Shown here piece after piece: positions 27,857 through 36,978 of a stretch of 53,540 nucleotides of DNA. This DNA comes from an uncultured Schlesneria sp. GTDB taxonomy: Bacteria > Planctomycetota > Planctomycetia > Planctomycetales > Planctomycetaceae. The first letter of the stretch is position 1; every line of letters begins with the position of its first letter. The position numbers and the translations under genes were made by a program. The notes beneath the pieces were generated by a model that was not told where the DNA came from, did no database searches, and saw only the letters and a list, made by a program, of their open reading frames with translations. The stretch lies in contig CAIOKO010000057.1 in the NCBI GenBank assembly GCA_903858935.1, positions 1 to 53,540 on the forward strand, given 5' to 3'.

Positions 27857-29311
27857 ATGAATAATCCGCAATTCGATCAGTTGCAACATCAGACTCGCCG
27901 ACAGTTTTTACGCGACGCTCAGTTGGGTGTCGGTTCGTTGGCCTTGTCGTCATTGATGGGCGGTACATCGTCCGCCGCAACATCGTCCGTAGTGAATCCG
28001 CTAGCCCCGAAATTGCCCCCCTTTCCGGCCAAAGCCAAGCGGGTGATCTATCTGCATCTGACCGGTTCGCCGCCGCATCTCGATTTGTATGACTACAAGC
28101 CCGAACTGGTGAAGATGAGCGGACAGGATGCTCCGGATTCGTTCATCAAGGGAAAGCGATTTGCTTTCACGTCGGGAACGCCCAAGTTGCTGGGGACACC
28201 GCGGACATTCAAGCAGTACGGTCAGGGTGGCGTCTGGCTATCGGATGCATTGCCAAACCTGCAGACCGTCGCCGATGAAATGTGCGTCATCAAGTCAATG
28301 TTTACCGAGCAGTTCAATCACGCGCCGGCGGAACTGCTGTTGTATACCGGTTCGGCAAGACCTGGTCGTCCTTCGATGGGAGCATGGGCCACGTACGGAC
28401 TGGGGACCGAGAACGAAAACCTGCCTGGTTTTGTCGTGTTGATTTCGAGTGGCGTACAGCCGAATGGTGGCAAGAACTCGTACGGAAGCGGATTTCTTCC
28501 GTCGGTTTATCAGGGGGTGCAGTGTCGGTCTAAAGGGGATCCCGTACTGTTTGCATCCGATCCGGCTGGGATGTCGCGAAGCCTGCGACGTGAGACACTC
28601 GACGCTCTGCACGACCTGAACGAGATGCAGGCGACGGAACTGGGGCATCCTGAGACGCTGACCCGAATCGCTCAGTACGAACTGGCGTTCCGGATGCAGA
28701 TGTCGGTCCCCGAAGTGATGGACATTACGAAGGAGACGAAAGAAACGATCGAGTCCTACGGTGCTCAGCCGGGTGCCTCCAGCTTTGCGAACAACTGCCT
28801 GCTGGCTCGTCGGCTTTGTGAACAAGGGGTTCGATATGTGCAACTGTTCGACTGGGGTTGGGATTTCCACGGGACAGGGCCGGGCGAGGCCTTGACCGAC
28901 GGGCTGACCAACAAATGTGCGACGATGGACAAGCCGGTAGCGGCCCTGATCAAGGACTTGAAACAGCGAGACATGCTGAAGGATACGTTGATCATTTGCG
29001 GCGGCGAATTCGGTCGCACTCCGTTCCGCGAAGGTCGAACGGCCGCCAGTGCGAATCTCGGCCGTGACCATTTTCCTGACTGCTATAGCATGTGGATGGC
29101 AGGTGGCGGCGTGAAGGGTGGTTATTCACACGGCGAATCCGATGAGCTTGGATTTTCGATCGCCAAAGACAAAGTTCACATTCACGATCTGCAGGCGACG
29201 ATCATGCATCTGCTGGGCTTTGATCACACGCAGTTAACGTATCGTTTCCAGGGTCGGGACTATCGTTTGACTGACGTGCATGGTGAAGTGGTTAAACCAA
29301 TCTTGGCGTAA
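27857..29311 (+). CDS. DUF1501 protein (partner of the PSD1 gene)
   Basis: A 484-residue protein exported by the Tat system: RRQFLRDAQLGVGSLALSSL (14-33) fits the twin-arginine pattern. The DUF1501 fold belongs to the alkaline-phosphatase/sulfatase superfamily. Visible segments are VIYLHLTGSPPHLDLYDYKP, NHAPAELLLYTGSARPGRPSMGAWATYGLG, FDWGWDFHG, IICGGEFGRTPF and GRDHFPDCYSMWMAGGGVKGG. It lies 195 bp after the PSD1 gene on the same strand, the usual planctomycete pairing. No classical sulfatase CxPxR motif is evident, so its enzymatic activity is unknown. Confidence 0.92.
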   Translation: MNNPQFDQLQHQTRRQFLRDAQLGVGSLALSSLMGGTSSAATSSVVNPLAPKLPPFPAKAKRVIYLHLTGSPPHLDLYDYKPELVKMSGQDAPDSFIKGKRFAFTSGTPKLLGTPRTFKQYGQGGVWLSDALPNLQTVADEMCVIKSMFTEQFNHAPAELLLYTGSARPGRPSMGAWATYGLGTENENLPGFVVLISSGVQPNGGKNSYGSGFLPSVYQGVQCRSKGDPVLFASDPAGMSRSLRRETLDALHDLNEMQATELGHPETLTRIAQYELAFRMQMSVPEVMDITKETKETIESYGAQPGASSFANNCLLARRLCEQGVRYVQLFDWGWDFHGTGPGEALTDGLTNKCATMDKPVAALIKDLKQRDMLKDTLIICGGEFGRTPFREGRTAASANLGRDHFPDCYSMWMAGGGVKGGYSHGESDELGFSIAKDKVHIHDLQATIMHLLGFDHTQLTYRFQGRDYRLTDVHGEVVKPILA

Positions 29312-29762
29312 GACACAGATTTGTGATGTGCAGGAAAGACAGTTTGGGAAGAGAACTGAAAAGAGGGTTGGGAACAGACGCACATGCTGCGAGTACTGCC
29401 AGCAGCCCGATAGGAGGACGAAGCCGCATCAAGTAAACGCAGGTGATTCGGTTTGTATAGAAACGAAGACGAAGAAAAGAAAGATTAGAACACTAATCTG
29501 CACTAATCTTCGCTAATAAGAAAATTCAAATGTCTTTTATTGCTCCCTGATTGTTATTCGTGAAATTCGTCAGATTCGTCGTCGAAAGGCTTTAAAATTA
29601 TTCAAAACGGTTCAGGACATCACGCGAATTCGTGACGATCGCGTCCTTTAATTGAATTGCGTGGCACGTCCACTCCGGCAAAAAATCGACGCCGATGAGT
29701 GGTTTCAAGTGTGATTACGATAGAAGCACGCCACGACTTCACCGACTGAAACGAGCTGACTG
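29312..29762. repeat. Intergenic region with copy 2 of the CTTCGCTAAT repeat family
   Basis: The gap between the DUF1501 gene and a small membrane-protein gene. At 29488-29517 it carries a 30-base block matching 23761-23790 at 26 positions. At 29554-29582 an attcgtgaaattcgtcagattcgtcg segment resembles the reverse complement of 50247-50278. No gene is seen in the gap. Confidence 0.55.
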
Positions 29763-30287
29763 ATGGGCGAACACTTTCACGGATGGCGACGTAAAGTGGG
29801 GGCGGTGACTCTGGCTTTGGCGCTGGTGTTCATGGTCGGTTGGATCAGGAGTTTCAGCGAAGTAGACCAGATTGAATTCTTGAAAGACGCGCAGACGTTA
29901 CATGTCGTGTATTCGTGTCCCGCAGGGATTGGTTGGACCATGTGTCGCGAAATCCGTGTCGTGCCGAAGTTTACGGTCGGGATTGGAAAGTTTAACAGTC
30001 GGACATTTCACTCGAATAACCACAACGGTGCCTATCCATTCGGCTGGAACGCCAAGCCGTGGGAATCCGACTGGCTTGGATTCCGAAAAATTTCGGTATA
30101 CATCGAAAAAGGAACGACATTGGAAGCGTTGAAAATCTGGATTGTTGCTTACCCGTCAATCGTTATTCCATTGACGCTGCTTTCCGGGTTTCTGTTGTTT
30201 GGCAGGGGGCAGAGTCAATCGAAGAATGCAGCTTTGGGATCAGGGAAGGTTTACAACTTGGACGAAATATTTTCTCGCACGGGCTGA
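29763..30287 (+). CDS. Small two-segment membrane protein, unknown function
   Basis: A 174-residue protein with one hydrophobic segment at each end (about 13-28 and 123-144) and a polar domain of about 95 residues between them, presumably extracytoplasmic. That domain has two cysteines (CPAGIGWTMCRE) that could form a disulfide. I do not recognise a family. The stop codon at 30285-30287 lies inside a dispersed hairpin repeat, so the last residues (SRTG) are encoded by the repeat. Confidence 0.65.
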   Translation: MGEHFHGWRRKVGAVTLALALVFMVGWIRSFSEVDQIEFLKDAQTLHVVYSCPAGIGWTMCREIRVVPKFTVGIGKFNSRTFHSNNHNGAYPFGWNAKPWESDWLGFRKISVYIEKGTTLEALKIWIVAYPSIVIPLTLLSGFLLFGRGQSQSKNAALGSGKVYNLDEIFSRTG

Positions 30288-30296
30288 AGCCCGTGC
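30277..30296. repeat. Hairpin repeat GCACGGGC...GCCCGTGC
   Basis: Perfect 8-bp arms (30277-30284 and 30289-30296) around a 4-nt loop. The motif cacgggctgaagcccgtgctac is common between genes in planctomycetes and acidobacteria as I recall. It covers the end of the 174-residue gene and probably also acts as a 3' end structure for both converging genes. Confidence 0.6.
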
Positions 30297-30314
30297 TACG
30301 GAGAACTAACCGAC

Positions 30315-31247
30315 TTAATCCTTGCGTCGGATCGAACGCATTTTGGCGGTGATACGTGTCAGGACGGCGTTGGCTCGCGATTCGGCTTCGCGACCTGATT
30401 TGGCGATGCTTGCTTGAGCGGCTGACAACACGTTCTGCATGGTTTTTCGATACGACTCGAACTCATTGACTGACTGGGCGACTCCCGCAAATGGGACTTT
30501 TGGAATAATGTATTTTCGATAGATCTCTTCGAATTTGTGACGCTGCCCCGCGCCACTGGTGATGCCGGTATCGATTTCCTTTACGGATCGGGAAAGTGAC
30601 GAAATCGAGTCACGCAACCAGCGACGGGCATCGGTCCATGCTTGAAGATCTTTGCTGTCGCAGGTCCGTCGTTCGTCGGAGTTCAGGTCTCGGTTCAATG
30701 AATTCAAACGCGAAATATTTCCTCCTAGTTCTTTTCGAATGCTGGCAATGCGGACTTCCATTTGAAGAATGGCGCCCCAATGTGAGTCGATGGCTTCGAG
30801 TGAACGGGCGTCGGAACCGGATGCTGTTCCGCCAATAGCAAAGGCTGTTTGAGGGATTGCGGCTGTCGGTGCGGTGTTCACGATTGGAGGGATGGCAAAC
30901 GACTGCGCCGGTTCGATCCAGACAGAAATATTGACGTTTGTGCCAGGATGTGGCGGCGGAACGGGTTGATCCAGCATGGGGGAACTTCCGCCCGCCGCAT
31001 CAAAACTTAAACCGTTAAACGTCCAATATAAAATGCGCTCTTCATCAAGACCTGTTGCCAGGATCAATTGCCGCACCGATAATCCTGCAGCGACTTGAGC
31101 GTCGACGAATACTGTGGGAGGGACAACGAGCATCAGTCCATAAGGCATGGACGCAGGGCGGAACCAGACCCAGGCGACATGTTGCCCCGATGAGTCAAGC
31201 GGGAGTGGTTCCCAGTTCAGGGAGGGATTTCTTTGCGCGAGCTGCAT
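30315..31247 (-). CDS. Hypothetical soluble protein
   Basis: I start at ATG 31247 (MQLAQRNPSLNWEPLPLD), since the frame open to 31319 begins with a stretch that looks unlike the rest. The product is 310 residues. An N-terminal part (about 1-95) with LMLVVPPTVFVDAQVAAGLSV is followed by a Pro-rich linker and a predominantly helical C-terminal half (about 160-310) with many Arg, Glu and Ser, possibly coiled. No family is recognised. It has no signal peptide or membrane segment. It converges on the small membrane-protein gene and is divergent from the deacetylase gene. Confidence 0.65.
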   Translation of the reverse strand: MQLAQRNPSLNWEPLPLDSSGQHVAWVWFRPASMPYGLMLVVPPTVFVDAQVAAGLSVRQLILATGLDEERILYWTFNGLSFDAAGGSSPMLDQPVPPPHPGTNVNISVWIEPAQSFAIPPIVNTAPTAAIPQTAFAIGGTASGSDARSLEAIDSHWGAILQMEVRIASIRKELGGNISRLNSLNRDLNSDERRTCDSKDLQAWTDARRWLRDSISSLSRSVKEIDTGITSGAGQRHKFEEIYRKYIIPKVPFAGVAQSVNEFESYRKTMQNVLSAAQASIAKSGREAESRANAVLTRITAKMRSIRRKD

Positions 31248-31363
31248 GATGGATTCTATGAACGGCGGTTTCGCTATACCGATAAGGGCAAGCGTCTGAG
31301 TCAGACAATAAGATATCAACGCGACGCAAGAGTTTTAACACGAATCACTCGAAAGAACAGACG

Positions 31364-32305
31364 ATGACGATTCTCTATACCGATGATCGATTCCTGGATC
31401 ATGAAACGGGGACTCATCGCGAGCGTCCCGAACGACTGGTGGCGATTCGGGAAGAATTGAAGCGTACGGGTCTGGCAGCGAAGTGCAAATCGGCGGAGAC
31501 GCGGGTCGCGACGGTGGACGAGCTTTCGAAAATCCATGGCGGGATGTACGTGGGACGAGTCGCTCAGTACGCCAAAGAAGGGGGTGGCTGGATTGAAGGT
31601 GATACGTTCATGTCACCAAAATCCTACGATGTCGCCTGTCGTGCTGCGGGGACGGCCATTGCAGCAGTTGATGCCGTGATGAAGGGGACTGACAAGCAGG
31701 CACTTTGTCTGGTCAGGCCTCCAGGTCACCACGCTCTCGTTCACGAAGCGATGGGATTCTGCTTATTCAACAACATTGCATTGGCGGCGGATCATGCGGT
31801 TAAAAAGCATCAGCTTGAACGAGTGCTGGTGGTTGACTGGGATGTGCATCATGGGAATGGGACACAAGACATCTTTTACGAGAGGGACGATGTCTGGTTT
31901 CTCTCGGCGCATCGGTCGCCGTTTTATCCGGGGACCGGGGCCAAAGATGAAACGGGAACGGGAAAGGGACTTGGTACCAAGTTCAATCTGCCGGTTGCGT
32001 TTGGAACTTCACGCAAAGACTATCTGACGCGGTTCGAATCATTGTTGATCGATGCGGCGAAGAAGTGTCAGCCACAGATGGTTCTGATCAGTGCCGGGTT
32101 CGATGCACACGCTCAAGACCCGATCGGATCGCTCGGATTGGAGACCGAGGACTTTGAAGCCTTGACCCGGATGGTCATGCAGGTCGCGCAGGCATACAGT
32201 CAGGGGCGAATAGTGAGCTGCCTGGAGGGGGGTTACCACGTACAGCGACTGGCGGAATCAGTCGCGTGTCACCTGACGACGCTACTGACCGTTAAGAACG
32301 ACTGA
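31364..32305 (+). CDS. Histone-deacetylase-family amidohydrolase
   Basis: A 313-residue zinc hydrolase of the arginase/deacetylase fold. Signature residues are present: HRERPERL (18-25), RPPGHH (118-123, catalytic His122-His123), VVDWDVHHGNGTQDI (156-170, zinc ligands Asp160 and His162) and SAGFDAHAQDP (243-253, third ligand Asp248). LEGGYHV near the end carries the transition-state Tyr. The length fits the class II-like bacterial enzymes, which deacetylate polyamines, acetoin-like or acyl-lysine substrates. The substrate cannot be assigned here. Confidence 0.92.
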   Translation: MTILYTDDRFLDHETGTHRERPERLVAIREELKRTGLAAKCKSAETRVATVDELSKIHGGMYVGRVAQYAKEGGGWIEGDTFMSPKSYDVACRAAGTAIAAVDAVMKGTDKQALCLVRPPGHHALVHEAMGFCLFNNIALAADHAVKKHQLERVLVVDWDVHHGNGTQDIFYERDDVWFLSAHRSPFYPGTGAKDETGTGKGLGTKFNLPVAFGTSRKDYLTRFESLLIDAAKKCQPQMVLISAGFDAHAQDPIGSLGLETEDFEALTRMVMQVAQAYSQGRIVSCLEGGYHVQRLAESVACHLTTLLTVKND

Positions 32306-32320
32306 AATATGTTTCATGCG

Positions 32321-32590
32321 TCATCGCTCAGGATTTTGAGCACGCACGGTAGCGATCTCGGCACTATTCGCGGAAAGGGTAGGAGCCTTTCGCGGTGTCG
32401 TCCGTTTTACCAATTGCGCTCTGCTTGAGCGTGTTCGATGACTGAATTCGGGGTCCAGCGAAGGGGCTGGTCCTCGATTCAAGCGATTCAAACGGTGTGG
32501 TTTTAAGTCATGCCAAAAACTGGCGCAGCCCAAGTTCGACATGATCGAACACACGAGGGCACACGTCAGGATCGTTCGAGACGAAATCAT
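32321..32590 (-). CDS. Small lipoprotein, unknown function
   Basis: An 89-residue product starting at ATG 32590, which has GGAGG (complement of 32600-32604) 9 nt upstream. The N-terminus is a signal sequence ending in a lipobox, SNLGC, with the lipid-modified Cys at about residue 22. It is followed by a short Arg/Pro/Ser-rich tail. Small lipoproteins of this layout are frequent in planctomycetes. It converges on the deacetylase gene with a 15-bp gap. Function is unknown. Confidence 0.6.
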   Translation of the reverse strand: MISSRTILTCALVCSIMSNLGCASFWHDLKPHRLNRLNRGPAPSLDPEFSHRTRSSRAQLVKRTTPRKAPTLSANSAEIATVRAQNPER

Positions 32591-32998
32591 CGCCAGGAAC
32601 CTCCAGCGGAAAAAGCCATCATGAATGTCGTATAGGGAGAGGGCGGGAAGGTAGTACAAACATGATTTTCCGCCAAGACGAGTTTTTCGGTTTTCGAACC
32701 ATTGGCCGACACCTGGTTGTGATTTGCGTTGGAACAGTCGTCTGGGAGCCTCTTAATCTCTTTTTGAACAAATGGTTCGGCAGATTCAGCGTAATGACTT
32801 TGTTTGATCGCAAACCCCAGTCCGAGAACAATGTCGCGTGGAACGCCCCTTTTGAAAAGTCGCTGACGATGGACTACTATAGAGCGGTGAATCAGAGGCA
32901 ATTCCGGACTTACCCATCTTGTTTCGTAGACGGGGGATGCCTGTGCGAAACTTGACAGAAACCAAAAGATTACGCCCCGGTGGCTGAATCGAAGAGAG
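32591..32998. promoter_or_regulatory. Divergent upstream region of thiC, no TPP riboswitch recognised
   Basis: About 400 bp between the small lipoprotein and thiC. Promoters for both must lie here. I searched by eye for the conserved TPP-riboswitch blocks (CTGAGA and the ACCTGATCTGG-like element) upstream of thiC and did not find them. No convincing gene is present, although a 97-codon plus-strand frame crosses the region. Confidence 0.4.
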
Positions 32999-34834
32999 AT
33001 GCTGATGTCGACTGCTATTACCGATCGTTCCTATCAATTACCTCCACTTGGGCAGAACCCTTCGTCGACCGAGCAAGGGACGACGCCGGGGAGTTTTGCG
33101 TTGCGTCCGTCGCTTAAGCCCGGTCGTGCGGGAGCATTAACATTTGCTTCCCCTGATACACCAGGGATGCCAGCTCCATCCGAAAAGACTGCATGGGATT
33201 TCATGCCGGCTGAATGGACGCTTAGAACCGGATACGGGACCGGGCCAGGTCAGCAGTCGCATGAGCAAGGGGCCGCCTGGCAACCTCCGTCAGGATTCCA
33301 ACCGATCACCCAGTTGGAATTTGCTCGCGTGGGGATTGTGACGCCTGAGATGGCTCGTGTTTCCGAACGCGAGCCGCATCTCACACCCGAGCAGGTGCGA
33401 GATGAAGTTGCTGCGGGACGGATGGTGATTCCCGCTAACAAGGTTCATCTGAAGTACAAGCTCGATCCAATGGCGATCGGGCGTGCATCCAAGACCAAGG
33501 TGAACGCCAACATGGGGGCGTCACCTGTTTCATCGAGTACCGATGAAGAAGTGGAAAAACTGAAATGGGCCGAGCGCTGGGGTGCGGACACGGTGATGGA
33601 CCTGAGCACCGGCGGCGATCTGGATGCGTGCCGCGATGCGATCGTCCGTAACAGCACGGTTCCGATCGGCACTGTCCCCATCTATTCGATGATCATTGGT
33701 CGAAAGATCGAGCAGCTTTCTCCGGAGATCATTCTTGAGTCTTTGCGGCAACAGGCGGCACAAGGCGTTGATTACTTCACGATCCACGCAGGCGTGCAGC
33801 GCGAACATCTACCGTTCATCAATAAACGATTGATTGGCATTGTCAGCCGAGGCGGATCATTGCTGGCCAAATGGATGCTCGTGCATGGCAAGCAGAATCC
33901 GATGTATGACCATTGGGAATCGATCTGCGACATCATGCGTGAATATGACGTCACGTTTTCCATTGGCGACGGCCTGCGTCCCGGTGGTCTGGCGGATGCC
34001 ACGGATCAGGCTCAGCTCGCCGAACTGGTGACGCTGGGAGAACTGACTGAACGAGCCTGGCGGAAGGGTGTGCAGGTCATGGTCGAAGGACCAGGTCACG
34101 TTCCTTTCGATCAGATTGAATTCAATATGAAACTTCAGCGGCGGCTGTGTCACGGCGCCCCGTTCTATGTGCTCGGTCCGCTCGTGACAGATATTTTCCC
34201 CGGGTACGACCACATCACGAGTTGCATCGGAGCGACGGCAGCCGGGTATCACGGTGCCGCGATGCTGTGTTATGTGACCCCTAAAGAACACCTCGGTCTT
34301 CCAAAAAAGGACGATGTCAAACAGGGATGTGTCGCATACAAGATCGCCGCTCATGCGGCTGATGTTGCACTCGGTATACCTGGCTCGCGAGATCGGGATG
34401 ACGAACTGACCAAAGCCCGAGCGGCTCTCAACTGGCAGAAGCATTTTGATTTGAGCTTCGATCCGGATACTGCTCGAGCTTATCACGATGAAGACCTGGA
34501 CGTTGATACGGACTTTTGTGCAATGTGCGGCCACGACTGGTGCAGTGTCCGGATCAGTAAAGAGATCGTCGAATTCACCTCAGGCAAGGACGAGAACTAC
34601 AAATGGGACAAGGCAAAAGTCACCGCCGCTTTGACACCTGAGCAGCAGGAAATTCTCGCCAAACGTGGGGTGCTGAGTCCTGAAGAAATTCATCGCCTGG
34701 CAGCCAAGACCAAGAAAGTGATGACAGAAGAGGCGGCCGATAAAGCCTCGTGTCACAGTGACTATGTCGACGCGGAAGTTGCTCGTAAGCTTCAGGAAAA
34801 ACGGGGTGATCTGGTTGAATTAATCGTTCCCTGA
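32999..34834 (+). CDS. thiC: Phosphomethylpyrimidine synthase
   Basis: A 611-residue radical SAM enzyme that converts aminoimidazole ribotide into the pyrimidine half of thiamine. Core motifs are seen: [76 protein letters not shown] and [20 protein letters not shown]. The unusual C-terminal cluster motif CAMCGHDWC supplies Cys507, Cys510 and Cys515 for the 4Fe-4S centre. The first of two near ATG codons (32999, 33005) is used; either is possible. Other thiamine genes (thiS, thiG) lie about 23 kb away in the window. Confidence 0.96.
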   Translation: MLMSTAITDRSYQLPPLGQNPSSTEQGTTPGSFALRPSLKPGRAGALTFASPDTPGMPAPSEKTAWDFMPAEWTLRTGYGTGPGQQSHEQGAAWQPPSGFQPITQLEFARVGIVTPEMARVSEREPHLTPEQVRDEVAAGRMVIPANKVHLKYKLDPMAIGRASKTKVNANMGASPVSSSTDEEVEKLKWAERWGADTVMDLSTGGDLDACRDAIVRNSTVPIGTVPIYSMIIGRKIEQLSPEIILESLRQQAAQGVDYFTIHAGVQREHLPFINKRLIGIVSRGGSLLAKWMLVHGKQNPMYDHWESICDIMREYDVTFSIGDGLRPGGLADATDQAQLAELVTLGELTERAWRKGVQVMVEGPGHVPFDQIEFNMKLQRRLCHGAPFYVLGPLVTDIFPGYDHITSCIGATAAGYHGAAMLCYVTPKEHLGLPKKDDVKQGCVAYKIAAHAADVALGIPGSRDRDDELTKARAALNWQKHFDLSFDPDTARAYHDEDLDVDTDFCAMCGHDWCSVRISKEIVEFTSGKDENYKWDKAKVTAALTPEQQEILAKRGVLSPEEIHRLAAKTKKVMTEEAADKASCHSDYVDAEVARKLQEKRGDLVELIVP

Positions 34835-34910
34835 TTGTGGCTGAGCTTGAGCCGAATTTGCAGCGACGATGTGAGGCGGAAGCAAATTAATAAACCTTTG
34901 GGGTCTGTAA

Positions 34911-36206
34911 ATGTGGAAGATATTTCAGCAGAGTCTTTGTTTGAGCATCGTATTTGGCATTCGACTGTCATCAGCGGCGGACTTTCCTGATTTCGCGTCG
35001 CTTCCGGCTCGGCCGGAATTGCCAGATCCACTGGTGATGCTCGATGGTACGAAGATCACTTCGTCAGCCGATTGGACATCAAAGCGACGACCAGAACTGA
35101 AAGCACTGTTTCAACATTACATGTACGGTTACCTGCCGCCGAAACCACAGCGTTGGGCCGTCGAAGAAGTTCTTTTCAAGGACCCGGAATTCCTGAACGG
35201 GAAAGCGACGCTCAGCGAGAGTCGCCTTGCGTTTTTTGGTCCCGATCTGAAACAGCGATTGCATGTCCTTCTGGTTGTTCCCAATGGCCGCTCAGGTAAG
35301 GTACCGGTGTTCGTGGGAATGAACTTCTGTGGTAATCACGCTTTGACGAATCATCCGCTGGTCCATATTCCCGAAGGCTGGGTCTACAAATCGTGTGTGG
35401 GCTCCGAGAATGAACGAGCAACCGACAAAGGGCGCGCGGGTCAAATCGATACCTGGAATCTGGATCTGATCGTTGAACGAGGCTATGGATTGGCCTGTTT
35501 TTACAGCGGGGATATCGATCCCGATACGGCCGATTTTTCAGATGGAATTGAACCGTCGTTTTATGCCCCGGGCCAGACAACTCCAAAGCCGAACGACGCC
35601 GGAGCGATCTCCGCCTGGGCGTGGGGCTATCACCGCGTGGTCGATTTCCTGCTGCTGAATCATTCGAATTCAATCGACCCCAAGCGGATTGCGGCCGTCG
35701 GTCATTCCAGAAACGGAAAGACCACATTGCTGGCTGCCGCCATGGACGATCGAATTGCTCTGGCGATCCCTCATCAGGCGGGGTGTGGAGGGACGGCTCC
35801 CAACCGAGTTGACATCGATCGCAAAGATGTCGAGACGATTCGGCGGATTAATACGGCATTTCCTCATTGGTTCTGCGACAATTTTCCATTGTTCAATGAG
35901 CAGCCTGACAAGCTTCCATTCGACCAGCATTGCCTGCTCGCGCTGTGTGCACCTCGGCCGGTACTTTATTCGAATGCGACCGAAGATCAGTGGGCAAATC
36001 CTGATGGTCAGTTTGAGATGCTGAAAGCGGCTGATCCGGTATATCGATTATTGGGGGCTGGTGGTCTTGATGTCAAAGAACGGCCCGAACTAAGAAAGTT
36101 GGTTGATAGTAAACTGGGTTACTACATCCGACCCGGAAAGCATTCGATGGACCGCGAGGACTGGGGCGTGTTTCTCGACTTTGCTGATAAACAACTTGGC
36201 AAATAG
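34911..36206 (+). CDS. Secreted CE15-like glucuronoyl esterase
   Basis: A 431-residue alpha/beta hydrolase with a signal peptide (about 1-22). The nucleophile elbow is VGHSRNGKTT with Ser266; the SRxGK part matches CE15 glucuronoyl esterases, although the usual Cys before the Ser is His. The segment after it, HQAGCGGTAPNR, corresponds to the family's glycine-rich oxyanion region. GKHSMDREDWGVFLDF near the C-terminus provides the likely catalytic His. CE15 enzymes cut ester links between lignin and glucuronoxylan. It begins 76 bp after thiC, in the same direction, but is probably unrelated to it. Confidence 0.85.
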   Translation: MWKIFQQSLCLSIVFGIRLSSAADFPDFASLPARPELPDPLVMLDGTKITSSADWTSKRRPELKALFQHYMYGYLPPKPQRWAVEEVLFKDPEFLNGKATLSESRLAFFGPDLKQRLHVLLVVPNGRSGKVPVFVGMNFCGNHALTNHPLVHIPEGWVYKSCVGSENERATDKGRAGQIDTWNLDLIVERGYGLACFYSGDIDPDTADFSDGIEPSFYAPGQTTPKPNDAGAISAWAWGYHRVVDFLLLNHSNSIDPKRIAAVGHSRNGKTTLLAAAMDDRIALAIPHQAGCGGTAPNRVDIDRKDVETIRRINTAFPHWFCDNFPLFNEQPDKLPFDQHCLLALCAPRPVLYSNATEDQWANPDGQFEMLKAADPVYRLLGAGGLDVKERPELRKLVDSKLGYYIRPGKHSMDREDWGVFLDFADKQLGK

Positions 36207-36279
36207 TATTCGAACTTGAGAACGACAGGTTCAGACCACAAAGATCTCGCAGTCAGGTGACAGAGGAAAAGGGCGCCCC

Positions 36280-36924
36280 ATGGTGGCGAAGATTGGTGAT
36301 CGCGGTCGAGCCGCCTGCCCGCTGTATCCCAGTGGTCGCGTCGTAATCGACCGGGCACCGATGGCCGCACGAGCGGAAAGAGGCCCGATCGAAGAAGGGA
36401 CCGAGATCGTCGTTGTTGGCGGAGACCGCTTCAGTCTGCTCGTACGAGCGTTCGATCCATCCGTACCGAATGCATTACTGCCAAACTTTGGTGAGCCGAT
36501 TCTGACCGCGAAAGAAGATGCCGCGTTTCAGGCGGAGCTGCATAATCAAACCCGGCAGCAACAAGAAGAAGACCATCACCGCGCGTTCCACAGATTATTG
36601 AAGGTCGGGACAGTGGCCGGAGTGATCATTGGGGTTGGGTTGGCTGCCATCCAATCCTGTCGCGAAGGCTACACCGATGATCTTGTCTGGATTCCATTTC
36701 TTTCGTCGGCCTGCTGGTTTTGCATCGTCTTTCTCGCGTTTTTTCTGGGTGCCGCGACCGAGAACATCCTTGTTTTTGTTTCGATCCCCTGTGCATTGGC
36801 TGGCTTGATTCTGGGAATGTTCTGGTGGGGACCGTTCACTGCAATTGCTTTGTGTTTTATTGTCGGCGTTTCCGTGACCACAGTGTCACTATTGATTGAA
36901 GCAATGAGACATCCGGTGACGTGA
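36280..36924 (+). CDS. Membrane protein with NfeD-like OB domain
   Basis: A 214-residue protein. Residues about 4-57 resemble the soluble OB-fold of NfeD: IGDRGRAACPLYPSGRVVIDR, then EEGTEIVVVGGDRFSLLVR. A charged helix with a Gln/Glu/His run (QTRQQQEEDHH) links it to about four membrane segments (108-125, 134-160, 163-180, 184-205). In standard NfeD proteins the OB domain is C-terminal, so the order is reversed here. NfeD partners stomatin-like SPFH proteins; none is adjacent, though one lies at 13.7 kb. Confidence 0.72.
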   Translation: MVAKIGDRGRAACPLYPSGRVVIDRAPMAARAERGPIEEGTEIVVVGGDRFSLLVRAFDPSVPNALLPNFGEPILTAKEDAAFQAELHNQTRQQQEEDHHRAFHRLLKVGTVAGVIIGVGLAAIQSCREGYTDDLVWIPFLSSACWFCIVFLAFFLGAATENILVFVSIPCALAGLILGMFWWGPFTAIALCFIVGVSVTTVSLLIEAMRHPVT

Positions 36925-36978
36925 AAAGCAGGAATACGTTGGTCTGGTCGTCGTTTGTGCCTTATAAAGGATCGCCCT

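Noticed and set aside
29661-29680. A TGGCAC motif resembling half of a sigma-54 promoter
   Set aside because: The second half of the consensus (TTGCA at the proper spacing) is absent.
32662-32955. A 97-codon plus-strand frame upstream of thiC
   Set aside because: It has no ribosome-binding site of note and no domain, and a minus-strand frame of similar length overlaps it. It was left as intergenic.
33857-34534. A 225-codon minus-strand frame opposite thiC
   Set aside because: It is a shadow of thiC, and its translation shows no protein features.
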